Assembly (NCBI GenBank): GCA_963706905.1
Contig: CAVPNY010000015.1
Coordinates: forward strand, 248,001-312,000
DNA: 64,000 bases
Reading direction: 5' to 3'
From: CAVPNY01 sp963706905
Lineage (GTDB): Bacteria; Chloroflexota; Anaerolineae; Anaerolineales; UBA4823
Each line of letters begins with the position of its first letter. Position 1 is the first letter of the stretch. The translations under genes and the position numbers were made by a program. The notes under the pieces were generated by a model, which made no database searches, was not told the origin of the DNA, and saw only the letters and a program-made list of their open reading frames with translations. Positions 1-8,593 of the stretch are shown here, piece after piece.

Positions 1-130
1 GGTGCCCACACGGAACTAGACTACGACAGTTCCAGCGTCTACACAGAGCCATGCTTCAATTGAGCTTTACCCACCGAAAGAATTTATTGAAACGACTCTC
101 ACGAAACCTGATCGATTAATTAGAACATTT

Positions 131-157
131 TTTAAAGAAAAATGGGTTTTCTTTAAA
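131..157 (-). terminator. AT-rich hairpin downstream of rsgA
   Basis: Perfect 11-bp inverted repeat (TTTAAAGAAAA / TTTTCTTTAAA) with a 5-nt loop, 23 bases past the rsgA stop. On the minus strand the second arm runs into a T/A-rich tract. The stem has little GC, so this is a weak terminator candidate. The first 130 bases of the window show nothing recognisable. Confidence 0.3.
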
Positions 158-179
158 TAGGTGATCAAAAATCGCGTAA

Positions 180-1205
180 TCAGGCATCTCCCAATCGCAA
201 GCGCACGTATGATTCATAACGCTCCGGGTGGATCACTCCCTTATCAACCGCAGCCCGCACGGCGCAGCCCGGCTCATGGGTATGGGTGCAGTCGTTGAAC
301 TGGCAGGCTATCACCAGGGGTTTGAGCTCAGGGAAATAGCCATCCAGTTCTTCTGGTTCGATATCCCATAGTCCAAGCGCCTTCAACCCGGGAGTGTCAG
401 CAACATAACCTCCGTTACTCAGGGTGAATAACTCGGAGGCGACGGTGGTGTGTTGGCCTTTGTGGGTGGCATGACTCACTACTCGCACCATCAAGCCCAG
501 GCCTGGCTGGATAGCATTCAATAGACTGGATTTCCCGACGCCAGAAGGTCCTGCCAAAGCTGTGATCTTCCCGCTCAAATGTCGGGAGAGCTCGTCGATG
601 CCCTTGCCTGTGCGGGCGGAAGTGTACACCACCGGGTAGCCGATCGGGACGTAGTGACCAAAGATTTCCTTTCCACGCTCGAGCCCCACCAGATCGACTT
701 TATTAGCAACGATCAAGGCGGGAACAGCCTGCCTCTCAGCGCTTACCAAAAAGCGGTCGAGCATGCGCAGGCGTGGGGCTGGGTCAGCGCAGGCGAAAAC
801 GAAGACCACCTGGTCAGGGTTGGCGACGATCACTTGCTGGTATTCGCCTTGCGGGGTAGGGGCCAGGCGGGAGATCATACGCTGGCGTGGCTCGATCAAT
901 TCAATCCTGCCGCGCCCGCTCTCCGTGGGGCGGGCCAGCACCCGGTCACCGATGGCTGCCAGATCGCCCTCCCGGCGGCCCTTTTTTAATCGCCCCCGTA
1001 ATGTACAGATCAACGTTCCCTGCTCGGTTTCGACCGTAAAGAAACCCGATTGAGTGCGGGTGATCAGACCAGGGAGAGGTGCTTCTTTATCAGGCAGGGA
1101 GTACTCCGGATCGTAATTAGCAGGTGACCCAGGTTCAGGGCTCTTCCGTCTCTTCGGGTGTAGGAGTACGCCAGACGCCAGGCAGGCTCTCCCAGGGGAA
1201 TGCAT
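180..1205 (-). CDS. rsgA: Ribosome small-subunit-dependent GTPase A
   Basis: RsgA is a circularly permuted GTPase that releases late assembly factors from the 30S ribosomal subunit. Numbering from the ATG at 1205, an OB-fold-like N-terminus precedes the G4 motif NKVD (168-171), then the P-loop GPSGVGKSS (219-227), then G3 DTPG (270-273). This is the permuted order typical of the family. The C-terminal zinc knuckle has C301, C306, H308 and C314 in the family spacing. The start is uncertain: the frame is open to a TTG at 1286, the ATG at 1205 overlaps the upstream penicillin-binding protein gene by 71 bases, and conserved sequence only begins near residue 44. Neither start has a clear ribosome binding site. 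Probably co-transcribed with the upstream gene. Confidence 0.93.
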   Translation of the reverse strand: MHSPGRACLASGVLLHPKRRKSPEPGSPANYDPEYSLPDKEAPLPGLITRTQSGFFTVETEQGTLICTLRGRLKKGRREGDLAAIGDRVLARPTESGRGRIELIEPRQRMISRLAPTPQGEYQQVIVANPDQVVFVFACADPAPRLRMLDRFLVSAERQAVPALIVANKVDLVGLERGKEIFGHYVPIGYPVVYTSARTGKGIDELSRHLSGKITALAGPSGVGKSSLLNAIQPGLGLMVRVVSHATHKGQHTTVASELFTLSNGGYVADTPGLKALGLWDIEPEELDGYFPELKPLVIACQFNDCTHTHEPGCAVRAAVDKGVIHPERYESYVRLRLGDA

Positions 1206-3336
1206 CACGCTGTCCGAAGAAATATTGTTGGGTGATGCCCTTGAAAATCGGCGCGCCAATTTCCGAACCTTCTCCGCCGTTCTCAATGATCACAACCGCG
1301 GCGATATCGGGTTTGTCCTCCCGGCCTTCGTAAGTGTATCCGGCGAACCAGGCATGAGAAGTGCGTGGCGGGTCTTCGGCTGTGCCAGTTTTTCCAGCGA
1401 CGTTGATGGGGAAGTTGGCGAAAACCCGGTGGGCGGTGCCGCGCGGATTTTCGATTACGCTCACCAAAGCGTCCTGGATGATCTGCAAGTTCTGTTCGCT
1501 GATTGGCAATTCGCCGTTCACCTCTGGCGAGAAAGTCAGGCTGGGGGCGCCATCCGGCGGGGCGATTTGTTCAACAATCTGGGGGCGGTAGAGCGTCCCG
1601 CCATTACCGACGGCAGCGATGAAATTGGCTACCTGCAAAGGAGTCACCTGTAAGGCGCCCTGGCCGATGGCTAGGTTGGTGGCGTCCAGCTGGCTGCCAG
1701 GATCGGGCACGTTGCCTTGCTCCTCGGCGACCTGGTCGATGCCGGTAGCAGTGCCTAAGCCAAAGGCGCGTGCCATGTCTGAGACAGCCGTTGTCAGACC
1801 TTGTGAGTATAGGTCATTGCCGATATGGTAGAAATACGGATTGCAGGAGCGCATCAGACCCTCGGGGAGGGTGAGTGTGCCGCTGGCTGGCAGCTCTTTA
1901 TCTAAAGTCCAGTCTTTCAGGGTGACTCCGACCAGCTCAGTAAAGGTATGCCCACATTCATAGATCGTGTCAGCAGTGTAGGCGCCGCTATCCAGGGCAG
2001 CCGCCATGGTGATAATTTTAAAGACGGAGCCAAGCGGGTATAACCCCTGGCTGGCGCGGTTGAGCAGGGGGATATCGCTGCGCGAGAAAAGCTCCTCAAG
2101 CTGATAACTGCTGTTTAAGTTAGAAGGCTCGAACATGTTGGGATCGAAACCCGGCGAGGAGGCCATGGCCAGCACCCGGCCGGTATCGCGCTCGAGAACA
2201 ACAATGGCGCCATTGAAACCATCCAGAGCTTGCTGCGCGCTAAGCTGCAGTTCATTATCAAGAGTGGTAGTAATCGACTGAGCCGCCTGAGGACTGGTCT
2301 CAGCCAGCTTGGTGATCACCAGGCCGTTCGGATCGACCACGTACAATGCGCCGCCGCGCTGCCCGGATAAGTAAGCCTCGCCCCATTTCTCCAGGCCAGC
2401 CTGCCCGACGCGTTCGTCCTTGCGATAGCCTCTGCGGCGGTAATCCTCCACCTCTTCGTCTGGAATCCAGTTGACATAGCCGACCACGTGAGGAGCGATG
2501 CCGCCATCGTAATAATAGCGGGAGCGGAATGGTTCCAGCACCAGCCCGGACAGGTTCAGCAGCACATTCTCACGCTCCTGGACCACCTCGGCCGGTACAG
2601 CCATTAATGGCAGGTACCAGCCAGCGCCTTCAGGGAAATTTTCATAACGCGCCCGAATGTTGTCGGGATGGATGCCGGTCAGTCGCCACATTTCGTTCAG
2701 CAGGGTTGGCTCTTGTTCTTCGTCGATCTGGTCGGGGAAGAGGCCCAATGCAGTGGCGTCTTGTTGTGCGACGATGGCTTGCTCATCTCGGTCATAGATA
2801 TTTGCCCGAGAGGGGATCAAGTAGTCCATGCGCAGCGAGTTGCCGCCAGCCAGCTCTGGCAGGATCAGCGCATCATCCCACTGCACCCGCCACTGGTTGT
2901 CCTCCAGGCTCAGGTTCATCATTGTGTCGCGCTGCAAGTCTCCCACCAGGGCGCTATCGAGCATGACCTGGTAAGATACCTGGGCTGCGCGGGTTTGTGT
3001 CAGGGAGGACAATATTTGAGTCTTCACACCGCTCAGGGCTGCCTCTGCAGCGATCTCCCGGTACTTTGCCTCAAATTGCTCCGCAGTGATGGCATCCTGG
3101 CTTACCTTGGTCAACATGCTGTACATCGCGCTGTAATCTTCGTTCTCCCAGGCTTCCAGGAATGCGCGTGCCGCCGCCTCCGTGTCTGGAGCCTGGGTGG
3201 TGTTGACCACAGGTGCGGGAAGGGTCGGTGTGACAGCCAGGGTCGGCGTACTATCCGCTGCGGAGCCCGCGCCGCCGCAGCCGGTTAAGAAAAGGGCGAG
3301 AAGCAACAATCCAGACCAAAAGGTTTTTCTTGACAT
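1135..3336 (-). CDS. Penicillin-binding lipoprotein (class B transpeptidase, NTF2-like N-terminus)
   Basis: Peptidoglycan DD-transpeptidase. From the ATG at 3336 the protein starts with a lipoprotein signal peptide ending in the lipobox LTGC, so it should be anchored on the outer face of the membrane. A 100-residue NTF2-like region (MecA_N type) follows, then a dimerisation region, then the transpeptidase domain. That domain shows the SxxK motif in GSVFK, the SxN motif in RSCNP and the KTG motif in AGKTGTAE, so all catalytic motifs are present. The frame is open 12 codons further upstream, but 3336 places the signal peptide correctly and has a weak AGAG upstream. The low-complexity T/P/E tail overlaps rsgA. 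It resembles PBP2/PbpA-like elongation or sporulation-type enzymes; the exact role is not assignable. Confidence 0.9.
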   Translation of the reverse strand: MSRKTFWSGLLLLALFLTGCGGAGSAADSTPTLAVTPTLPAPVVNTTQAPDTEAAARAFLEAWENEDYSAMYSMLTKVSQDAITAEQFEAKYREIAAEAALSGVKTQILSSLTQTRAAQVSYQVMLDSALVGDLQRDTMMNLSLEDNQWRVQWDDALILPELAGGNSLRMDYLIPSRANIYDRDEQAIVAQQDATALGLFPDQIDEEQEPTLLNEMWRLTGIHPDNIRARYENFPEGAGWYLPLMAVPAEVVQERENVLLNLSGLVLEPFRSRYYYDGGIAPHVVGYVNWIPDEEVEDYRRRGYRKDERVGQAGLEKWGEAYLSGQRGGALYVVDPNGLVITKLAETSPQAAQSITTTLDNELQLSAQQALDGFNGAIVVLERDTGRVLAMASSPGFDPNMFEPSNLNSSYQLEELFSRSDIPLLNRASQGLYPLGSVFKIITMAAALDSGAYTADTIYECGHTFTELVGVTLKDWTLDKELPASGTLTLPEGLMRSCNPYFYHIGNDLYSQGLTTAVSDMARAFGLGTATGIDQVAEEQGNVPDPGSQLDATNLAIGQGALQVTPLQVANFIAAVGNGGTLYRPQIVEQIAPPDGAPSLTFSPEVNGELPISEQNLQIIQDALVSVIENPRGTAHRVFANFPINVAGKTGTAEDPPRTSHAWFAGYTYEGREDKPDIAAVVIIENGGEGSEIGAPIFKGITQQYFFGQRDAFPWESLPGVWRTPTPEETEEP

Positions 3337-3399
3337 GATTTCTCTAAAATACACACAAAATATAGAACGCACTTAATCAGAACTGATTTAAACCAATAG

Positions 3400-3486
3400 G
3401 ACTTACGCAGTTGGTGGGAGGGCGGGGGTGTTTTGGCGGGCTTCGCCCGCCAAAACACCCCCGCGTCCTCTTGAATTGCGTAACTT
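3400..3486. repeat. MITE-like palindromic repeat, copy 1
   Basis: A perfect 20-bp stem (3422-3441 with 3445-3464, three-base loop) sits between imperfect terminal inverted repeats: ACTTACGCAGTTG at 3401-3413 and the reverse complement of AAGTTACGCAATTC at 3473-3486. The same end sequence recurs at 37998-38010 beside another hairpin, so this is a dispersed element rather than a unique terminator. It lies upstream of the penicillin-binding protein gene and downstream of maf. Confidence 0.6.
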
Positions 3487-3573
3487 TTAACCAATTGAAT
3501 ATTTTACCTTAGTTCAATCCTGAACGATCTTCGGGTGGTGCTTTTCTCATTCCATGTTCATGATAGACCGTAC

Positions 3574-4224
3574 TTAAGGTGGATCCTGTAAAATCAAATC
3601 GGCGATATGGCAACGTCCGCCCCGATCAGGATGGCAGTTAGCGCTGATGTGCCGCACGGGAGGCACATCACAGCTTGCCAGGAGAGAGGTCAGCATACAC
3701 AACGGCAAACCAACGACGTTGGCATAACAACCTTCGATGTGATCAACTGGATCGAAAACACGGTGTTGGATAGCGTAGGCGCCGGCCTTATCGAGTGGAT
3801 CACCGGTGGCGATATAAGCCTGAATCTCAGCCTCGCTGTATTCCCGCATGAAGACACGCGTGACAGATATGTCTGTTTGTATTGAATTGTGGACTTTATC
3901 CATTACAGCCACGCCGGTGAATACCTGATGGCTGCCTCCGCGCAGTTCACGTAACATGCGCGCAGCATGGGTGGAGCCGGTTGGTTTTCCCAGAATCTGA
4001 CCTCCTGCAACTACCGTCGTATCAGCGGCAATCACCATGCTTCTATCTGGTGCAATCTTTTCCACATCCAGGGCTTTTTCCCTTGCCAGGCGTAATACCA
4101 CCTCCTGCGGTGTTTCTTCAGGCAGGGGGGTCTCGTCAACTCTGGCTGGGATAACCTGGAAAACCCAACTCTCCAGGGAAAGTAATTGGCGGCGGCGGGG
4201 TGAATTGGAGGCGAGGATTAACAT
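3574..4224 (-). CDS. maf: Maf-family nucleoside triphosphate pyrophosphatase
   Basis: Maf proteins hydrolyse non-canonical or modified nucleoside triphosphates (dTTP/UTP or m7GTP-type) to the monophosphate, a house-cleaning function linked to septum control. The N-terminus LILASNSPRRRQLL is the family's signature loop. The central IAADTTVV and GKP segments and the GDPLDKAGAYAIQ motif complete the fold. The start at 4224 is chosen because the signature begins directly after it; the frame is open six codons further. The C-terminus has an extra stretch of about 25 residues with two CxxD/CH pairs that ordinary Maf proteins lack. That tail could bind metal or could be unstructured. Confidence 0.9.
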   Translation of the reverse strand: MLILASNSPRRRQLLSLESWVFQVIPARVDETPLPEETPQEVVLRLAREKALDVEKIAPDRSMVIAADTTVVAGGQILGKPTGSTHAARMLRELRGGSHQVFTGVAVMDKVHNSIQTDISVTRVFMREYSEAEIQAYIATGDPLDKAGAYAIQHRVFDPVDHIEGCYANVVGLPLCMLTSLLASCDVPPVRHISANCHPDRGGRCHIADLILQDPP

Positions 4225-4400
4225 TAGCAGGGATTCTAACATAGCCTCTCTACCCTGAATGCTGGATACAAAGTAAAATCGTGGCTGGGGGTTCAGGCTT
4301 GCGGTTTATCTTGAATGGTGAATGAAGGTTCTGATCACCTTATTGGTACCTTTGCAGATGCTCTCAATTCGGTTCCATTTAAATCCACCAGGAGGTTGAA

Positions 4401-4976
4401 ATGCAAGCACTCAAACAACGCATCCTAAGAGATGGCAAGAATCTGGGCGGTGGAATTCTTAAAGTAGATGGGTTTATCAACCATCAGGTTGATCCTGCTT
4501 TGATGGATGTCTGCGGTATGGAGCTGGCGCGCCGTTTTCAGGACGTGGGTGCTACCAAGGTGCTTACCGCAGAGATATCCGGAATTGCGCCCGCTCTGAC
4601 CACTGCCAGGAATTTGTGGCTGCCGGTGGTGTATGCCCGCAAAACCAAGCCCATCACCATGCCCGATCAGGTTTTTCTCACATTAACCCCTTCTCATACC
4701 AAAGGGCGCGAGGTCGAATTGATCGTCTCGCCAGAATATCTGGCTGGCGGGGAGCGTGTGTTGATAATCGACGATTTTCTGGCTACGGGAGCCACCATCC
4801 TCGGGCTGGTGCGGCTGGCTCAATCTGCTGGGGCAGTTATTGTGGGAATCGGGGCGTTAATCGAAAAGAGCTTCGAAGGCGGTCGGGCTGCGTTGGAGCA
4901 CCTGGGTGTACCGATCGAGTCACTGGCTGTGATTACGTCCATGGAAGGCGATAAAATTACCTTTGCGGAGGGATAG
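4401..4976 (+). CDS. xpt: Xanthine phosphoribosyltransferase
   Basis: Converts xanthine and PRPP to XMP in purine salvage. The 191-residue length matches the family. The N-terminus MQALKQRI and the segment LKVDGFINHQVDP are very close to Bacillus Xpt. The PRPP-binding loop is VLIIDDFLATGATI (about residues 120-133), and SSGIAPA-like and EKSFEGGR segments are conserved. AGGAGG lies 5 bases before the ATG. guaA follows on the same strand, so xanthine salvaged to XMP can be aminated to GMP by the next gene product. The 140-base leader does not match the purine riboswitch pattern. Confidence 0.93.
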   Translation: MQALKQRILRDGKNLGGGILKVDGFINHQVDPALMDVCGMELARRFQDVGATKVLTAEISGIAPALTTARNLWLPVVYARKTKPITMPDQVFLTLTPSHTKGREVELIVSPEYLAGGERVLIIDDFLATGATILGLVRLAQSAGAVIVGIGALIEKSFEGGRAALEHLGVPIESLAVITSMEGDKITFAEG

Positions 4977-5039
4977 AAGATAGGAGAAAGGGTGTTCCCT
5001 TCCTCCCCTGACTCTTGTTCACCGAACCCCAGAACATTT

Positions 5040-6596
5040 ATGGATAATATTGCTGTCATCGATTTTGGCTCTCAGTATGCCCAGTTGATCGCTCGCCGGG
5101 TGCGCGAGGCGCACGTATATTGTGAGTTATTTTCTTGGGACGTGGCCGAGGCGCGCGTGCAATCCTTGCGTCCCAAAGGCTATATCCTGTCGGGTGGTCC
5201 AGCCTCAGTCTATGATCCGGGAGCACCGCAGATTCCAGCGTATGTCCTGGAGAGCGGCCGGCCGGTGCTTGGGATTTGTTATGGGATGCAAGCCCTGACT
5301 CAAGCACTCGGTGGTATGGTGACAGCCTCCAGCGAGCGCGAGTATGGCTCAGCTCAATTGGAGCAGTTGGGGGAAAATCCACTCTTACCCAGCGGCCCGC
5401 AACGCGTGTGGATGTCGCACGGCGATCGCATTGCCCGACCGCCTGCGGGTTTTGCCACCCTGGCGCGCAGCGGCAACTCCCCTGTGGCAGCCATGGGGGA
5501 CATGCAACGCCAATACTATGGTCTTCAATTCCATCCAGAGGTGCACCATACCCCAGCCGGCGCCGAGATCCTGCGCCGCTTCGTAGTGGATATCTGTGGG
5601 GCCAGTCCGGAGTGGACATCCGTGTCGATCATTCATCAAGGGGTTGAGAGAATTCGTCAGCAGGTCGGCGCACAGCGAGTGCTCTCAGCGGTTAGCGGGG
5701 GGGTGGATTCGAGCGTTGCCACTGCGCTGGTGCATCGTGCGATTGGGGACCAATTAACCGCCATATTTGTTGACACAGGCATGCTGCGCATGGGAGAAAG
5801 CAGCCAGGTCGTGCAGACTTTTCAGCGGAACCTGGGTGTGGAATTGATCGCGGTGGATGCCGTAAACCAGTTCCTGGACGCTCTGCAAGGAGTGACGGAT
5901 CCTGAGGCCAAACGGCGCATCATTGGAGAAACCTTTATCCGGGTGTTTGAAGCGCAAGCTCGCTATTTAGGCCTGCCGCGCTTCTTAGTCCAGGGGACGA
6001 TATACCCGGATGTGGTCGAATCCAGTGCGCCTGACCGCGCTAAGGCTAATCGCATCAAAACCCACCACAACGTTGGCGGCTTGCCTGAGAAGATTGGATT
6101 TGAGCTGGTTGAACCACTGCGGTATTTATTCAAAGACGAGGTGCGAGCTGTTGGAGAAGCGCTGGGCTTGCCCCATGAGCTGGTGTGGCGGCAACCGTTC
6201 CCCGGGCCGGGGTTAGCTGTCCGCTGCCTGGGGGAGTTGAGCGCAGAGCGACTAAACCGATTGCGAGCTGCGGACGAAATTTTGACCGGTGAGTTAGCGT
6301 CGGCTGGTCTGCTTCAAATGGGTGAGCGGGATGGAAGCTTACTGGGGACAGCTCAGGCATTTGCTGTATTGCTTCCAGTGCGTTCGGTGGGGGTAATGGG
6401 AGATCAGCGCACTTACCAGGAAGTCGTCGCCTTGCGGGCTGTTACCACGCAGGATTTCATGACCGCAGATTGGGCGCGCCTGCCGTATGATCTTCTGGCG
6501 CGCATCGCCAACCGCATTGTCAACGAAGTTCCGGGTGTCAACCGGGTTGTGTACGATATCACCAGCAAACCTCCCGCAACCATCGAGTGGGAATAA
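5040..6596 (+). CDS. guaA: GMP synthase (glutamine-hydrolysing)
   Basis: Aminates XMP to GMP using glutamine and ATP. The N-terminal class I glutamine amidotransferase begins immediately at the ATG (DNIAVIDFGSQYAQL). It has the catalytic cysteine in LGICYGMQ and His/Glu in FHPEVHHT. The ATP pyrophosphatase domain has the PP-loop SGGVDSS, and the C-terminal dimerisation domain ends in the typical KPPATIEWE. Start choice: a GTG at 4992 has a good AGGAG five bases upstream and would add 16 residues. The ATG at 5040 lacks a clear ribosome binding site but fits the family length exactly, so 4992 may be the true initiation site. It follows xpt by 63 bases (to 5040), suggesting a purine-salvage operon. 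Confidence 0.95.
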   Translation: MDNIAVIDFGSQYAQLIARRVREAHVYCELFSWDVAEARVQSLRPKGYILSGGPASVYDPGAPQIPAYVLESGRPVLGICYGMQALTQALGGMVTASSEREYGSAQLEQLGENPLLPSGPQRVWMSHGDRIARPPAGFATLARSGNSPVAAMGDMQRQYYGLQFHPEVHHTPAGAEILRRFVVDICGASPEWTSVSIIHQGVERIRQQVGAQRVLSAVSGGVDSSVATALVHRAIGDQLTAIFVDTGMLRMGESSQVVQTFQRNLGVELIAVDAVNQFLDALQGVTDPEAKRRIIGETFIRVFEAQARYLGLPRFLVQGTIYPDVVESSAPDRAKANRIKTHHNVGGLPEKIGFELVEPLRYLFKDEVRAVGEALGLPHELVWRQPFPGPGLAVRCLGELSAERLNRLRAADEILTGELASAGLLQMGERDGSLLGTAQAFAVLLPVRSVGVMGDQRTYQEVVALRAVTTQDFMTADWARLPYDLLARIANRIVNEVPGVNRVVYDITSKPPATIEWE

Positions 6597-6640
6597 GCCG
6601 GGTTGTCTTGTCTGCCTCTGGGTTATGCTACAATCTTGCT

Positions 6641-8593
6641 ATGTGGGCCGCGCTGCGAAAGGTCTCTCTGACGCTGCTTGGGTTGAGCGGATTAGTCTTA
6701 GGATTTGACTTTTCTTCGGTCTTCGCCCAGGATTCCACCCAGGATCCTACCCAAGCGGTTGCCCAGGTATGGCTAGCTCCGGTTGAGACCGCGAATTTTC
6801 CTAAAATGACTTCTTACCTGGATGTGCGGACTGGTGAAGGGGAATTTGTGTTTGGATTAGAAGCCGAGAACGTCCACATAATCGAAAACGGGAATCTCAT
6901 TCAGGTAGATGAGTTACGCCTGCTACGTCAGGGAGCTCAGTTTGTCCTGGCAGTCTCTCCAGGGTCTTCTTTCTCGATCCGGGATGCACAGGGTCTGACA
7001 CGCTATGATTACTTGGTCCAGGCTTTGCAAGAATGGGTCACCTCCAAATCAGGTGAATCTCTGGATGATCTCAGCTTCCTTTCGATGGATGGGCCTGAGA
7101 CTACCCACGTGGAGGAGGCTGAACGATGGCTGGCCGTGGTTAAATCTTATCAAGCGGCTGGCAACACCTCCATGCTCGGATCTGACATCCTGGCGCGTGC
7201 CCTGGAAATCGCTGCTGATTCAACTGCCCGCCCAGGTATGGGTCGTGCGATCCTTTTTATTACCCCACCTCCAGAAGGAGATGTTTCCTTGGGATTGCAA
7301 AGCCTGGCGGCGCGGGCCAGCCAGCGTGGGGTGAGGATTTATGTCTGGATGGTAGCCTCCTCTGAAGTGTTCGACTCCCCGGCTGCTGCACAATTGGAGG
7401 ACCTGGCATCCCAAACTGGGGGCGCATTGTTTGCTTATTCTGGCATCGAGTTTATTCCCAGCCTGGAAACGTATCTGGAACCATTGCGCAATACCTATTT
7501 TCTGACTTACATATCCGGCATCACCTCAAGCGGAGTAAACCAGGTCAGGGCGGAGGTGAAGTCAAATGGTTTGGCGGGCGCATCCTCAGACCAGCAATTC
7601 GAGTTGGAAGTCTTGGCTCCAAGTGTGGCTTTTATCTCTCCTCCCACTCAGATCCAACGCTCATACCCCGATGTAGGCCAGACCGAGCCGGCTGAACCGG
7701 CAGACTTGATTCCCAGTAGCTATGATCTGGAGGTGCTGATCGAGTTTCCGGATGGTCATGTCCGGCCGCTGGTTTCTACAACGCTGTTTGTAGATGGAGT
7801 CAGTGAGGATGTGAATACCGCGCCTCCCTTTGAACAATTCACCTGGGATCTAAGTGAATTTGCATCGTCGGGAACGCACGATTTAAAAGTAGAAGCGCTG
7901 GATAGCCTGGGGATGTTAAGTGCCAGCACTGATGTCCCGGTTACGATCATGATAAAAGAGCAGACGGTGAGCTCTCTGGCAACCCTTTCAGATAATCGCA
8001 CCTTGCTGGCTGGTATGGTGGTGGTGATTGCAGGGGCTGTGCTTACTTTTGTGCTCGTCTTAGGCGGACGGTTGCGTCCGGGTATGTGGCGGACGGCGCG
8101 CCGTCGACAGCGGCAGGGCGACACGATTACACAGCCAGTGAAGGTTAAAACCGAACCCTCCTTATCCCAACTCCGCCGTTCGACCTGGATCAACCGGTTG
8201 CATTTCCCCCAACGTGCGGTCCCGCCAAACATCTACGCGCTTCTCATTCATCAATCTGTGTCTGGTCAGGAAGATAGTTCACTACCGATCACGATCAGCA
8301 GTGAAGGAGTTGCTTTTGGAAATGATCCTTTTTTGGTAGACCAGGTCATCGATGATCCATCCATTGAAGGTTTACACGCCCGATTGAAGCGCGAACCAGA
8401 TGGGGTGTTCCGGCTTTCTGATGCTGGATCAATCAGTGGAACCTGGGTGAATTACACTCCGGTCTCTCAGGAAGGTGTCTGCCTGGAGCATGGCGATTTG
8501 ATTCATTTTGGGCGGGTAGGTTTTCGTTTCCAATTAAGAGATGCAAAACAGGTTCGTAAACCGGTCTTAAAGCCGAAGGAGCCGGTGCAATGA
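6641..8593 (+). CDS. Secreted VWA-like / single-TM / cytosolic FHA domain protein
   Basis: From the ATG at 6641 the protein has a signal peptide ending near VFAQ, then an extracytoplasmic region of about 440 residues. Part of that region resembles a von Willebrand factor A fold (AILFITPPPEGDV, GVRIYVWMV, LASQTGGALF). One transmembrane helix follows (LLAGMVVVIAGAVLTFVLVLGG), then a basic linker and a C-terminal FHA domain (about residues 560-640) with the GxxxxD...IEGLHARL...GTWVNY pattern that binds phosphothreonine. The next gene is a PP2C phosphatase overlapping it in ATGA. The pair probably couples an outside signal to protein phosphorylation state. No kinase is in the window. The specific ligand is unknown. 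Confidence 0.8.
   Translation: MWAALRKVSLTLLGLSGLVLGFDFSSVFAQDSTQDPTQAVAQVWLAPVETANFPKMTSYLDVRTGEGEFVFGLEAENVHIIENGNLIQVDELRLLRQGAQFVLAVSPGSSFSIRDAQGLTRYDYLVQALQEWVTSKSGESLDDLSFLSMDGPETTHVEEAERWLAVVKSYQAAGNTSMLGSDILARALEIAADSTARPGMGRAILFITPPPEGDVSLGLQSLAARASQRGVRIYVWMVASSEVFDSPAAAQLEDLASQTGGALFAYSGIEFIPSLETYLEPLRNTYFLTYISGITSSGVNQVRAEVKSNGLAGASSDQQFELEVLAPSVAFISPPTQIQRSYPDVGQTEPAEPADLIPSSYDLEVLIEFPDGHVRPLVSTTLFVDGVSEDVNTAPPFEQFTWDLSEFASSGTHDLKVEALDSLGMLSASTDVPVTIMIKEQTVSSLATLSDNRTLLAGMVVVIAGAVLTFVLVLGGRLRPGMWRTARRRQRQGDTITQPVKVKTEPSLSQLRRSTWINRLHFPQRAVPPNIYALLIHQSVSGQEDSSLPITISSEGVAFGNDPFLVDQVIDDPSIEGLHARLKREPDGVFRLSDAGSISGTWVNYTPVSQEGVCLEHGDLIHFGRVGFRFQLRDAKQVRKPVLKPKEPVQ

Noticed and set aside
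2668..3288. 206-codon plus-strand frame opposite the penicillin-binding protein
   Set aside because: Antisense shadow of a gene with all catalytic motifs; no ribosome site and no recognisable domain.
3422..3464. Simple terminator of maf or an upstream gene
   Set aside because: No T-run follows the stem, and the flanking ends recur at 37998-38010, which fits a dispersed repeat better.
4260..4400. Purine riboswitch before xpt
   Set aside because: Position is right, but the conserved three-way-junction sequence and the paired arms are not visible; only a ribosome site is.
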